Shown here one piece after another: positions 1-6,841 of a DNA stretch of 8,322 bases; the stretch's first letter is position 1; every line of letters starts with the position of its first letter. The notes beneath the pieces were generated by a model. That model did not search any database, was not told where the DNA came from, and saw only the letters and a list, made by a program, of their open reading frames with translations. The position numbers and the translations under genes are program-made. The stretch covers positions 1-8,322 of the forward strand of contig CAZLAK010000053.1 of assembly GCA_964557545.1 (NCBI GenBank). Reading direction: 5' to 3'. The stretch comes from CAZLAK01 sp964557545. Its GTDB lineage: Bacteria; Bacillota; Desulfotomaculia; Desulfotomaculales; Pelotomaculaceae.

Positions 1-352
1 GTGGCGGATTGAAGAGTCATTCCGCATCATGAAGAGCACCTTAGAAGTGCGGCCTGTTTTTCACTGGACAGAGCGGCGAATTAAGGGGCACTTTGTGGTT
101 TGTTTTCTGGCCTTTCTTTTGGAGCGGACCTTGGAATTTGTGCTTAGAAAAGCCGGTATAGACGCCTCACCGCAGGCCATTCAAGAAGCGTTAAACTCCC
201 TTAACTTTGCGGAGGTAGAAGTTGAAGGGCAGCGGTTTCTAATAAAGACCCAGAGTTCTGATTTAAGCAAGAAGATATTGCGGGCCATGCACATTGCTTC
301 ACCTAAAAATATTACTCCAGTGGAACAGTTTTCCACACAGGAATTGGTGTAG
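1..352 (+). CDS. IS1634/IS4-type DDE transposase, C-terminal fragment (cut by window edge)
   Basis: This is the C-terminal end of a cut-and-paste transposase. The frame is already open at base 2 and reads WRIEESFRIMKS, followed by RPVFHW and RRIKGH. That pattern is typical of the last catalytic block of the IS1634 branch of the IS4 superfamily, where the Glu of the IEESFR stretch supplies the E of the DDE triad. The ATG at 29 is internal to this block and is not a real start. The protein ends at TAG 350-352, after a hydrophobic stretch (VVCFLAFLLERTLE) and a less conserved tail. The N-terminal part, with the two catalytic Asp residues and the left inverted repeat, lies outside the window, so I cannot tell whether the element is intact. 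Family-level identity is fairly sure; the exact IS name is not. Confidence 0.85.
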   Translation, partial: WRIEESFRIMKSTLEVRPVFHWTERRIKGHFVVCFLAFLLERTLEFVLRKAGIDASPQAIQEALNSLNFAEVEVEGQRFLIKTQSSDLSKKILRAMHIASPKNITPVEQFSTQELV

Positions 353-441
353 TGGCAATTTGTACATGTTCCATTTTTCACTTGCCCATTTTATGCGGTT
401 TTCAGGGATCTAGGTGATAAAGTCGAGAAAAGAAACTAAGA
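353..441. other. Presumed right flank/end of the insertion sequence
   Basis: This A+T-rich non-coding stretch lies between the transposase stop and the groL terminator. The right inverted repeat of the element should fall here, but the left end is outside the window, so the boundary and any target duplication cannot be placed. No gene was seen. Confidence 0.4.
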
Positions 442-477
442 AAGAACCGGCCTCAAATTTAAGAGGTTCCGGTTCTT
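442..477 (-). terminator. Rho-independent terminator of groSL, possibly bidirectional
   Basis: AAGAACCGG (442-450) pairs with CCGGTTCTT (469-477). The stem is extended by CCTC (451-454) pairing with GAGG (463-466) across a two-base bulge, and the loop is A/T-rich. On the minus strand the hairpin is followed by a T-rich run (TTTCTTAGTTTCTTTT). It sits 43 bases past the groL stop, as expected for the end of the operon. On the plus strand it is followed by CCGCTTTTTAG, so it may also stop transcription coming out of the transposase gene. Confidence 0.8.
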
Positions 478-520
478 CCGCTTTTTAGCTGTCTGGTTTA
501 AGCTTTTTTATTTTAGCGGC

Positions 521-2152
<1,632 letters not shown>

Positions 2153-2160
2153 TTTCACTA

Positions 2161-2168
2161 CCTCCTTT
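2161..2168 (-). promoter_or_regulatory. groL ribosome binding site (decides the start)
   Basis: AAAGGAGG on the minus strand is a near-perfect Shine-Dalgarno sequence. Its GGAGG core ends 8 bases before TTG 2152 but only 2 bases before GTG 2158, which favours the TTG as the translation start. Confidence 0.85.
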
Positions 2169-2186
2169 TTTTAAGCAATTTTTACT

Positions 2187-2474
2187 TTACTTCTCAATTA
2201 CGCCCAAAACGTCGGACTCGCGCATGATCAGGTACTCGACGTCGTCAATTTTTACTTCGTTGCCGGCGTACTTCGAGAAAAGGATGCGGTCACCGGGCTT
2301 TAAATCGATAGGCACGCGCTGCCCGCTGTCCAAAAGCCGCCCAGGACCTACGGCAATTACTTCACCCTCCTGCGGCTTCTCCTTGGCGGTTTCCGGCAGG
2401 ACAATACCGCCCTTCGTCCTTTCCTCGCTGGGCAGAGGCTTTACCACTACCCTGTCGCCTAACGGTCTGATCAC
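2187..2474 (-). CDS. groS: Co-chaperonin GroES (Hsp10), 95 aa, GTG start
   Basis: This is the heptameric lid of the GroEL chamber. It has full family length, beginning MIRPLGDRVVVKPL. The mobile loop that docks on GroEL is around residues 16-32 (SEERTKGGIVLPETAKE), followed by EGEVIAVGPG, the KPGDRILFSKYAGNEVKIDDVEYLIM core and the terminal DVLGVIE. The start is GTG at 2474-2472. AGGAGG (2487-2482) lies 7 bases upstream, and the overlapping ATG at 2476 runs straight into a stop. It is the first gene of the heat-shock operon, 34 bases before groL. The promoter and CIRCE operator lie directly upstream, so HrcA repression with heat induction is expected. Confidence 0.98.
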   Translation of the reverse strand: MIRPLGDRVVVKPLPSEERTKGGIVLPETAKEKPQEGEVIAVGPGRLLDSGQRVPIDLKPGDRILFSKYAGNEVKIDDVEYLIMRESDVLGVIEK

Positions 2475-2517
2475 ATTAACCCCTCCTTGTACAGTATGGT
2501 GTTAGTTGCGCTATTTG

Positions 2518-2544
2518 TTAGCACTCAACAATAACGAGTGCTAG
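2518..2544 (-). promoter_or_regulatory. CIRCE operator (HrcA binding site)
   Basis: An inverted repeat reads TTAGCACTC-N9-GAGTGCTAG and matches the CIRCE consensus TTAGCACTC-N9-GAGTGCTAA at all positions but the last. It lies between the promoter and groS, just past the expected transcription start, which is the standard position for HrcA repression of groESL in Gram-positive bacteria. No hrcA gene is in the window. Confidence 0.97.
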
Positions 2545-2558
2545 CATTCACGTAAAAT

Positions 2559-2587
2559 ATAATATAGAATCAGGAAATTAAAAGCAA
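2559..2587 (-). promoter_or_regulatory. groSL promoter, sigma-A type
   Basis: On the minus strand TTGCTT (-35, 2587-2582) and TATTAT (-10, 2564-2559) are separated by exactly 17 bases within an A/T-rich region. The predicted transcription start near 2552 falls immediately upstream of the CIRCE element, so bound HrcA would block initiation or early elongation. Confidence 0.8.
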
Positions 2588-2745
2588 ATCAGACTGGCGC
2601 ATAATTTTGCACTTTTAGGACAAAAAAGACTTTCTAGCTGTTAACTGCTTTTAATTCCTTCTTCTATCTCCGCATTATGCTTCATTCCTTTTTTGTCTTT
2701 TTGCCCTCTAAATATATTTCCACTATTCACCTGTTTTATACATCA
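2588..2745. other. Intergenic region between mogA and the groSL promoter
   Basis: A/T-rich and non-coding. I see no convincing hairpin plus T-tract for mogA transcripts on the minus strand. The imperfect palindrome AGCTGTTAACTGCT (2636-2649) has no loop and is unlikely to be a terminator. Readthrough from moaC-mogA into groSL therefore remains possible. Confidence 0.4.
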
Positions 2746-3240
2746 CTAGCGGCGGCCGCACTCCCCTCCCCGCCCGCTCAAGATCTCCAAACCGTGGGGC
2801 AGGGCGGGCATAATAACCTCCAGGCACTCCCGAACCCCCTTAACGCTGCCCGGCAGGTTGACGATCAGCGTGCGCCCCCGAATACCGGCTACGGCCCGGG
2901 AGAGCATGGCCCGGCTGGTTTTCTTTAAGCTCTCGGCGCGCATGGCCTCGGCCAAGCCCGGCACCTGGCGGTCAATAACGGCCAACGTGGCCTCCGGTGT
3001 GTTGTCCCTCGGTCCCAGCCCCGTGCCGCCGGTAGTGAGGACGAGATCCAGTTTTTCCACATCGGCCATGAAAACCAGGGCTTCCTTCAAAGTTTCTAAG
3101 TCGTCGGGCACAACTTTATAACTTACGACTTCTCCCAAGGCGCGCACCATTTCACTGACCGCCGGGCCGCTCTCGTCCACCCGCTCGCCGCGGCTCGCCT
3201 TGTCGCTGGCTGTTAAGACGCCGATCCTGTACCCGCTCAT
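2746..3240 (-). CDS. mogA: Molybdenum cofactor biosynthesis protein, MogA/MoaB family (molybdopterin adenylyltransferase), 164 aa
   Basis: It probably adenylylates molybdopterin with ATP to prepare it for molybdate insertion. The whole chain is one MoCF-binding (MogA/MoaB) domain. It begins YRIGVLTASDKASRG and carries the signature TTGGTGLGPRDNTPEAT at residues 69-85, whose Asp79 corresponds to the catalytic Asp region of MogA. NLPGSVKGVRE follows at 128-138 and PHGLEIL at 148-154. Its length fits MoaB (about 170 aa) slightly better than E. coli MogA (about 195 aa). Both names are used for this enzyme in Gram-positive bacteria, so the symbol is less certain than the family. The ATG overlaps the moaC TGA as ATGA (3240-3237), which implies translational coupling in a moaC-mogA operon. 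It is the only complete gene here with an ATG start. Confidence 0.93.
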   Translation of the reverse strand: MSGYRIGVLTASDKASRGERVDESGPAVSEMVRALGEVVSYKVVPDDLETLKEALVFMADVEKLDLVLTTGGTGLGPRDNTPEATLAVIDRQVPGLAEAMRAESLKKTSRAMLSRAVAGIRGRTLIVNLPGSVKGVRECLEVIMPALPHGLEILSGRGGECGRR

Positions 3241-3740
3241 TCTTCCCGCCCCCAGGGTTTTTCGCCGGCGCGCTCAAAAGTGCCGCTCTTGCCGCCGGTC
3301 TTGCGTACCAACCGGATGTTGCCGATGACCATCTCCTTATCCACCGCCTTGCACATATCGTAAACGGCCAGGGCCGCCGCTGCCACGGCCGTCAGGGCCT
3401 CCATCTCCACGCCGGTCTGGCCGGCTGTCCTCACCCGGGCTTCGATATCCACCCGGCTGTTTTCTTTATCGGCCCGCAGATCTACGTCCACGCCCGTCAG
3501 CATCAGCGGGTGGCACAGCGGCACAATCTGCGGCGTCTTTTTGGCTGCCATGATGCCGGCCAGCCGGGCCACGCCAAAGACCTCGCCTTTGGGCACTTTC
3601 CCCTCCACGATGAGCTCCAGGGTCTCGCGCCTCATAACCACCTCACCGCGGGCAACCGCCTCTCTTACGGTCACGTCTTTAGCGCTTACATCCACCATTC
3701 TGGCCTGCCCGCGCTCGTCTAAATGAGTTAACCCTCCCAA
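3237..3740 (-). CDS. moaC: Cyclic pyranopterin monophosphate synthase MoaC, 167 aa, TTG start
   Basis: It converts the MoaA product (3',8-cyclo-7,8-dihydro-GTP) into cyclic pyranopterin monophosphate, the second step of molybdenum cofactor synthesis. Family blocks seen are LTHLDERGQARMVDVS, KKTPQIVPLCHPLMLTGVDV, GQTGVEMEALTA, YDMCKAVDKEMVIG and KTGGKSG. The frame opens at ATG 3764, but no ribosome binding site precedes that ATG. TTG at 3740 has GAGG 8 bases upstream and yields MGGLTHLDERG, which aligns end to end with E. coli MoaC. It also places the active-site residues at His77, Glu112, Asp128 and Lys131, the E. coli numbering. It is first in the moaC-mogA pair and divergent from fdhD. moaA is not in the window. 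Confidence 0.95.
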   Translation of the reverse strand: MGGLTHLDERGQARMVDVSAKDVTVREAVARGEVVMRRETLELIVEGKVPKGEVFGVARLAGIMAAKKTPQIVPLCHPLMLTGVDVDLRADKENSRVDIEARVRTAGQTGVEMEALTAVAAAALAVYDMCKAVDKEMVIGNIRLVRKTGGKSGTFERAGEKPWGREE

Positions 3741-3757
3741 ATTACATCCCTCTCTTC

Positions 3758-3786
3758 TTGTCATTAGTTATATTTTCAGGTAAAAT
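3758..3786 (+). promoter_or_regulatory. fdhD promoter, sigma-A type
   Basis: TTGTCA (3758-3763) and TAAAAT (3781-3786) are spaced by exactly 17 bases, each one mismatch from consensus. The expected transcript start is near 3793, leaving a leader of about 97 bases before TTG 3890. The upstream in-frame TTG at 3758 that opens the longest frame is itself part of this -35 box and so cannot be the fdhD start on a transcript from this promoter. Confidence 0.65.
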
Positions 3787-3816
3787 TTCATTGTTGAGCG
3801 GCTTTTTTTGCACGCA

Positions 3817-3844
3817 ACGGTATTATTTTCTCTTTCGCTGTCAA
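3817..3844 (-). promoter_or_regulatory. Candidate moaC-mogA promoter
   Basis: A perfect TTGACA (-35, 3844-3839) is followed after 16 bases by TACCGT (3822-3817), a weak -10. The -35 is convincing but the -10 keeps only the TA and final T of the consensus, so this is tentative. It would give a moaC leader of about 70 bases and overlap the transcribed leader of fdhD on the other strand. Confidence 0.35.
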
Positions 3845-3889
3845 ATATCCTCCCGTGCTGCTAAAAGAACTTTGAAGGGGGCAAATTTC

Positions 3890-4681
3890 TTGGCTGAACA
3901 AAGCAAAATCACATCTAAAATACCGGTTCTGCGCTGGCAAAGCGGCAGATTTTCCACTGAGAGCGACACACTCGTCCGGGAGGTGCCGGTAACCGTTTTT
4001 TTAAACGGGAAAGAGTTCGCTTCCCTGGCGTGCTCGCCGCGGCACTTAAAAGAACTGGCGGCGGGCTTTTTGTTCACCCAGGGTGTATTGCAAAAAAAAG
4101 AAGATTTGATAGAGATTGAAGTCTTTGAAGGGGAAGACCCTATAAGGGTGGAAGTGCGCGCTCACTGCCCTGCCGGGGAAAAATTATCCAAAGAAGGCTT
4201 GTTTTGTTCCGGCCATGCACAGAGCAGGCTAAAGCATCCGCTGGACGCTTGCGCTCTCACCATTGCCCCCACTCAGATATCCCGGCTTGCCGCCGAGTTA
4301 GAGCAGCGCTCTCTCCTCTTTAAAGAAACCGGCGGCGCCCACAGCGCCGCCCTGTGCACAACCGAAGAGGCAATTTTCTTTTACGAGGACATCGGCCGCC
4401 ACAACGCCGTAGACAAACTGGCCGGCAGGTGTTTTTTGGAGGGTGTCTTTACAGGCGACAAGGTGCTGGTGTTCAGCGGTCGCGTTTTCACAGAAATCTT
4501 AAGCAAGGTCGCCGCCATGGGAGTGCCTGTTATCATCTCCCGATCTGCCCCCACCGAGCTGACCGTGCGCACAGCCGGCGAGCTGGGCATAACAGTGGTA
4601 GGTTTTGCCCGGGGTGAAAGGTTCAACGTCTACACCTGCCCCGAGCGGGTTTTAGGCGCCGTGCCTTTTACTTGCGGGTAA
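3890..4681 (+). CDS. fdhD: Formate dehydrogenase accessory sulfurtransferase FdhD, 263 aa, TTG start
   Basis: FdhD moves sulfur from a cysteine desulfurase (IscS) to the bis-MGD molybdenum or tungsten cofactor before its insertion into formate dehydrogenase; it acts in the cytosol. Family motifs (numbered from TTG 3890) include REVPVTVFLNG near the N-terminus, TGGAHSAA (147-154), EDIGRHNAVDK (166-176), SGR (196-198), SRSAPTELTV (217-226) and VGFARGERFNVYT (237-249). The frame is open from 3758, giving 307 aa, but the first 44 codons show no family similarity and cover the promoter. TTG 3890 is preceded by AAGGGGG with 8 bases of spacing and gives the usual family length. At the position of the E. 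coli CXXC pair the sequence reads CSGH (Cys106, His109), so only one of the two cysteines remains. It is divergent from moaC-mogA. Its 3' end overlaps the convergent SLH gene by 14 bases. Confidence 0.95.
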   Translation: MAEQSKITSKIPVLRWQSGRFSTESDTLVREVPVTVFLNGKEFASLACSPRHLKELAAGFLFTQGVLQKKEDLIEIEVFEGEDPIRVEVRAHCPAGEKLSKEGLFCSGHAQSRLKHPLDACALTIAPTQISRLAAELEQRSLLFKETGGAHSAALCTTEEAIFFYEDIGRHNAVDKLAGRCFLEGVFTGDKVLVFSGRVFTEILSKVAAMGVPVIISRSAPTELTVRTAGELGITVVGFARGERFNVYTCPERVLGAVPFTCG

Positions 4682-6692
4682 TCCGCACCACTTCGCCGTC
4701 TTCCAGCTCCAGCTCCACATCCCAGCCGGTGCGCACATCCGTAAGGGTTATCTCGGCGCCGTTGCGGTCCTCAATAACGGCGCCGGCATCCACGTAGAAG
4801 GTAAAGGTGTTGCCGCTCGACTGTTTTATCTTAATGCGCCTGGAAGAAGGGCTCACGCTGGTAACTTCGCCTTCCAGTGTAATATCCTCGTCGTTGGTCA
4901 CCTCAATGTATACTACTTCGCCGTCTTCTATTTCCAACTCAACCTCACTGCCGGTGATGATATCTTTAAGGCCAATTTCATCCCCGTCCCTCTCGCATTT
5001 CGCATCAGATGCCACATAGTAGCGCGCTGTTCTGCCGTTAGACTTTTCTATTTCAATGCGCGGGTTTGTACCGGTCTTTAAGTATGTCACAACACCCTTA
5101 ACTGTGCCGCTTTGACCCTCCTCAGTGACTTCAATGTAAGTCACTTCCCCGCCGTCCAGTTCCGCCCGCACGTACTCGCCCTCGTCCAAGTCTTCAAAGT
5201 CTACACTATTTCCGTACCGCTTGCACTTCACTTTCTCACTGACCCTGTAAGTGTGCAAAAGGCCGCTATCATCTCGCAGGGTAATGCGGTAAGTGCCGGC
5301 AGTGTCCAGTTCCTCAATTTCCCCTTTTACCAAGCCGGCTCCAAGTATCTCGATTTTCACCGCCTGCCCGCTGTAAACAGTTACCCTTGCCCGCTGCCCT
5401 TCTCTGATGTCCTCCCGGTCCAACTCGCTTCCGTCTTCCTCCACCAGGAGGTTTTGGGCCAGCGTAAATGTTTTCTGCGAGCCGCTGCTGCGGCTTAAGG
5501 TGATTTTTTTAGCAGTAATGTTCTCAACTGTTCCCTCGTAAACTTCAGTTTTTAAGTAAGTCACCTGAACTGCTTGCCCGCCCGACACCGCCGCTTCCAC
5601 GAGATCGCCTGCTGATATAGAATATATGTCTTTTTGGACGCCCGAAGAGACCACCTTCGCGCCGGGCGGCAGGGCGCAAGTAATGCGCCTGCCCTCAAAG
5701 TCCAAAAGCGACATGCGGTACTCCCCGCTCACGTAGTAAAGCGACTCCACCCGGCCGCGGTAAGTCTGGGCGGCCGCCGGCGCCAAAGAAGATGCGCTTT
5801 GTGCATTTAGAATCGCGGTTTTCTTGATAAAAACAATTCTTTCCCGCTCGTCCAGCACCACGCACACTTCGTCGCCGGGCTTAAAACTGCCCAAATCAGC
5901 GGGGTTTCCGCCGGCAAAGGCCTGGCAGCTGCCCGCCAGCGGCCTGATGAGGTAGCCGTAAACCCCCATCTTTAAGGCCAGCCGGTTAGCCGCTGTGTCC
6001 ACCGAGCTGACCGTACCCAAAAAGCGCCGGCCCGGGCAGGGGTCGGCCAGACCCTTGTCCAAAAGCCGCGCCAGGAGCACGGCCATCTGCGCCCTGTTGA
6101 TCCCTTCGTTGGGCATAAAGACATTGCCGGGCAAACCCTGCATGATGCCCTGCTCTACCAGGGTGGCAACGTAGCCGCGGTAGCCCTCGGGGATTTGGTC
6201 GGCGTCGGCGAAATTAAGACTGGCCGAAGAGGGCTTTAGTTTTAGCGCCAGATAAGTAAGCGCCGCCACTTCCACCCGCGAGGCCCGCTCTGAAGGGCCT
6301 AAAAGGTGCAGGTAGTTTTTGTCCAGCATTCCGCGCTCTGCGGCTACAACCAGGTAGCCCCGCCCCCACTTCAGGTCCGGAGGCATCTCGTAGTCCACCC
6401 CCGCCTTTTCCTTGACCAGGGCTTCTTCTTCCAAGCCGAGGGCCCGCACCAACATGGCCACGGCTTCCAGGCGGCTCACCGGACCGTAAGGGTTAAAGTT
6501 TCCGTCCGAGTAGCCAAAAATCACACCGCAGGCGTACAGCTCCTCAATGGCCTGCGCCGCCCAGGCGGCGTCCTTAAGGTCGGGGAAGGCAGCCGCCGGT
6601 GCTGCTGAAGGGTACGCACAAATAAAGCCCAAGGCCGCCCAGAGCACAGCCGCCAAGAGGAGCGCCTTGCAAGCCGCACGCTTTTCTCTCAC
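4668..6692 (-). CDS. Secreted S-layer homology (SLH) domain protein with six C-terminal beta-rich repeats, 674 aa, GTG start
   Basis: Exported cell-envelope protein. The N-terminus is a clear signal peptide: basic MREKRAACK, a hydrophobic core (ALLLAAVLWAALGFICA) and a likely cleavage near APAAA-FPD. Three SLH domains follow at about 36-88 (FPDLKDAAWAAQAIEELYACGVIFGYSDGNF-like), 105-154 and 160-213; such domains bind pyruvylated secondary wall polymers. The rest (224-674) is six degenerate repeats of about 65-75 residues, with no catalytic motif recognised. The frame is open from ATG 6728, but GTG 6692 has AGGAGG 8 bases upstream and begins directly at the signal peptide, so it is preferred. 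Its stop lies inside the 3' end of fdhD, which reads toward it. A terminator separates it from the upstream surface-protein gene. The exact role is unknown; it may anchor or scaffold at the surface. Confidence 0.93.
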   Translation of the reverse strand: MREKRAACKALLLAAVLWAALGFICAYPSAAPAAAFPDLKDAAWAAQAIEELYACGVIFGYSDGNFNPYGPVSRLEAVAMLVRALGLEEEALVKEKAGVDYEMPPDLKWGRGYLVVAAERGMLDKNYLHLLGPSERASRVEVAALTYLALKLKPSSASLNFADADQIPEGYRGYVATLVEQGIMQGLPGNVFMPNEGINRAQMAVLLARLLDKGLADPCPGRRFLGTVSSVDTAANRLALKMGVYGYLIRPLAGSCQAFAGGNPADLGSFKPGDEVCVVLDERERIVFIKKTAILNAQSASSLAPAAAQTYRGRVESLYYVSGEYRMSLLDFEGRRITCALPPGAKVVSSGVQKDIYSISAGDLVEAAVSGGQAVQVTYLKTEVYEGTVENITAKKITLSRSSGSQKTFTLAQNLLVEEDGSELDREDIREGQRARVTVYSGQAVKIEILGAGLVKGEIEELDTAGTYRITLRDDSGLLHTYRVSEKVKCKRYGNSVDFEDLDEGEYVRAELDGGEVTYIEVTEEGQSGTVKGVVTYLKTGTNPRIEIEKSNGRTARYYVASDAKCERDGDEIGLKDIITGSEVELEIEDGEVVYIEVTNDEDITLEGEVTSVSPSSRRIKIKQSSGNTFTFYVDAGAVIEDRNGAEITLTDVRTGWDVELELEDGEVVRITRK
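4671..6023 (-). repeat. Six tandem ~65-75-residue repeats encoded in the SLH protein
   Basis: In the 674-aa numbering the units lie at about 224-293, 311-383, 385-450, 454-524, 528-600 and 605-674. Each starts with a G-x-V/I strand (GTVSSV, GRVESL, GTVENI, GEIEEL, GTVKGV, GEVTSV). Then come a polar strand, a Y/F-x-V strand, an acidic DxxxGxxV turn and a closing strand such as DGEVVYIEV. The pattern suggests small beta-barrel units, perhaps DUF5666-like. The last two units are most alike and share the exact 14-base string ACTTCGCCGTCTTC (plus strand) at 4690-4703 and 4915-4928, consistent with a recent duplication. Confidence 0.75.
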
Positions 6693-6700
6693 CGAAAACA

Positions 6701-6706
6701 CCTCCT
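6701..6706 (-). promoter_or_regulatory. Ribosome binding site of the SLH gene (decides the start)
   Basis: A perfect AGGAGG on the minus strand lies 8 bases before GTG 6692. It lies inside the longer open frame that begins at ATG 6728, which has only a weak AGGA upstream, so the shorter form with a classical signal peptide is favoured. Confidence 0.85.
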
Positions 6707-6768
6707 GATATTTAGGACTTCCACGCATAGCAAAAAGTTCCTGCCGAAAGAGCCGGCCAAAAAAAGAA

Positions 6769-6789
6769 TAAGCCTTGCCGCAAGGCTTA
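6769..6789 (-). terminator. Rho-independent terminator of the propeller-protein gene
   Basis: A perfect 9-bp stem, TAAGCCTTG against CAAGGCTTA, has a 3-base loop. On the minus strand it is followed by TTCTTTTTTT. It lies 53 bases past the stop of the upstream gene and before the SLH gene, so the SLH gene probably has its own promoter, which I could not identify with confidence. A shorter hairpin (6820-6838, ACCGG/CCGGT followed by TTTTCTG) lies nearer the stop and may assist. Confidence 0.85.
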
Positions 6790-6841
6790 CTTATTTAAGC
6801 TCCGCAGCAGGGCAGAAAAACCGGGGAAAAGAGCCGGTCCG

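Noticed and set aside
2156..2158. GTG 2158 as groL start
   Set aside because: Only 2 bases from the Shine-Dalgarno core, and it adds MK before the canonical N-terminus.
2636..2649. Palindrome AGCTGTTAACTGCT as mogA terminator or operator
   Set aside because: It has no loop for a hairpin, contains a mismatch, and I know no regulator for this motif; probably chance.
3741..3889. Moco riboswitch in the moaC/fdhD intergenic region
   Set aside because: There are a few G/C-rich segments, but I could not assemble the expected stems or conserved loops on either strand; a covariance search would be needed.
3841..4077. Minus-strand frame opposite the fdhD 5' region
   Set aside because: No ribosome binding site or family similarity; it is the antisense shadow of fdhD.
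6306..6608. Plus-strand frame opposite the SLH domains
   Set aside because: The composition mirrors the coding strand and there is no supporting start signal.
6690..6728. ATG 6728 as start of the SLH protein
   Set aside because: It would place 12 extra residues before the signal peptide and span the strong AGGAGG that serves GTG 6692.
6820..6838. Second hairpin (ACCGG/CCGGT) as an independent terminator
   Set aside because: Only 5 bp with a 9-base loop; at best an accessory to the strong terminator at 6769-6789.
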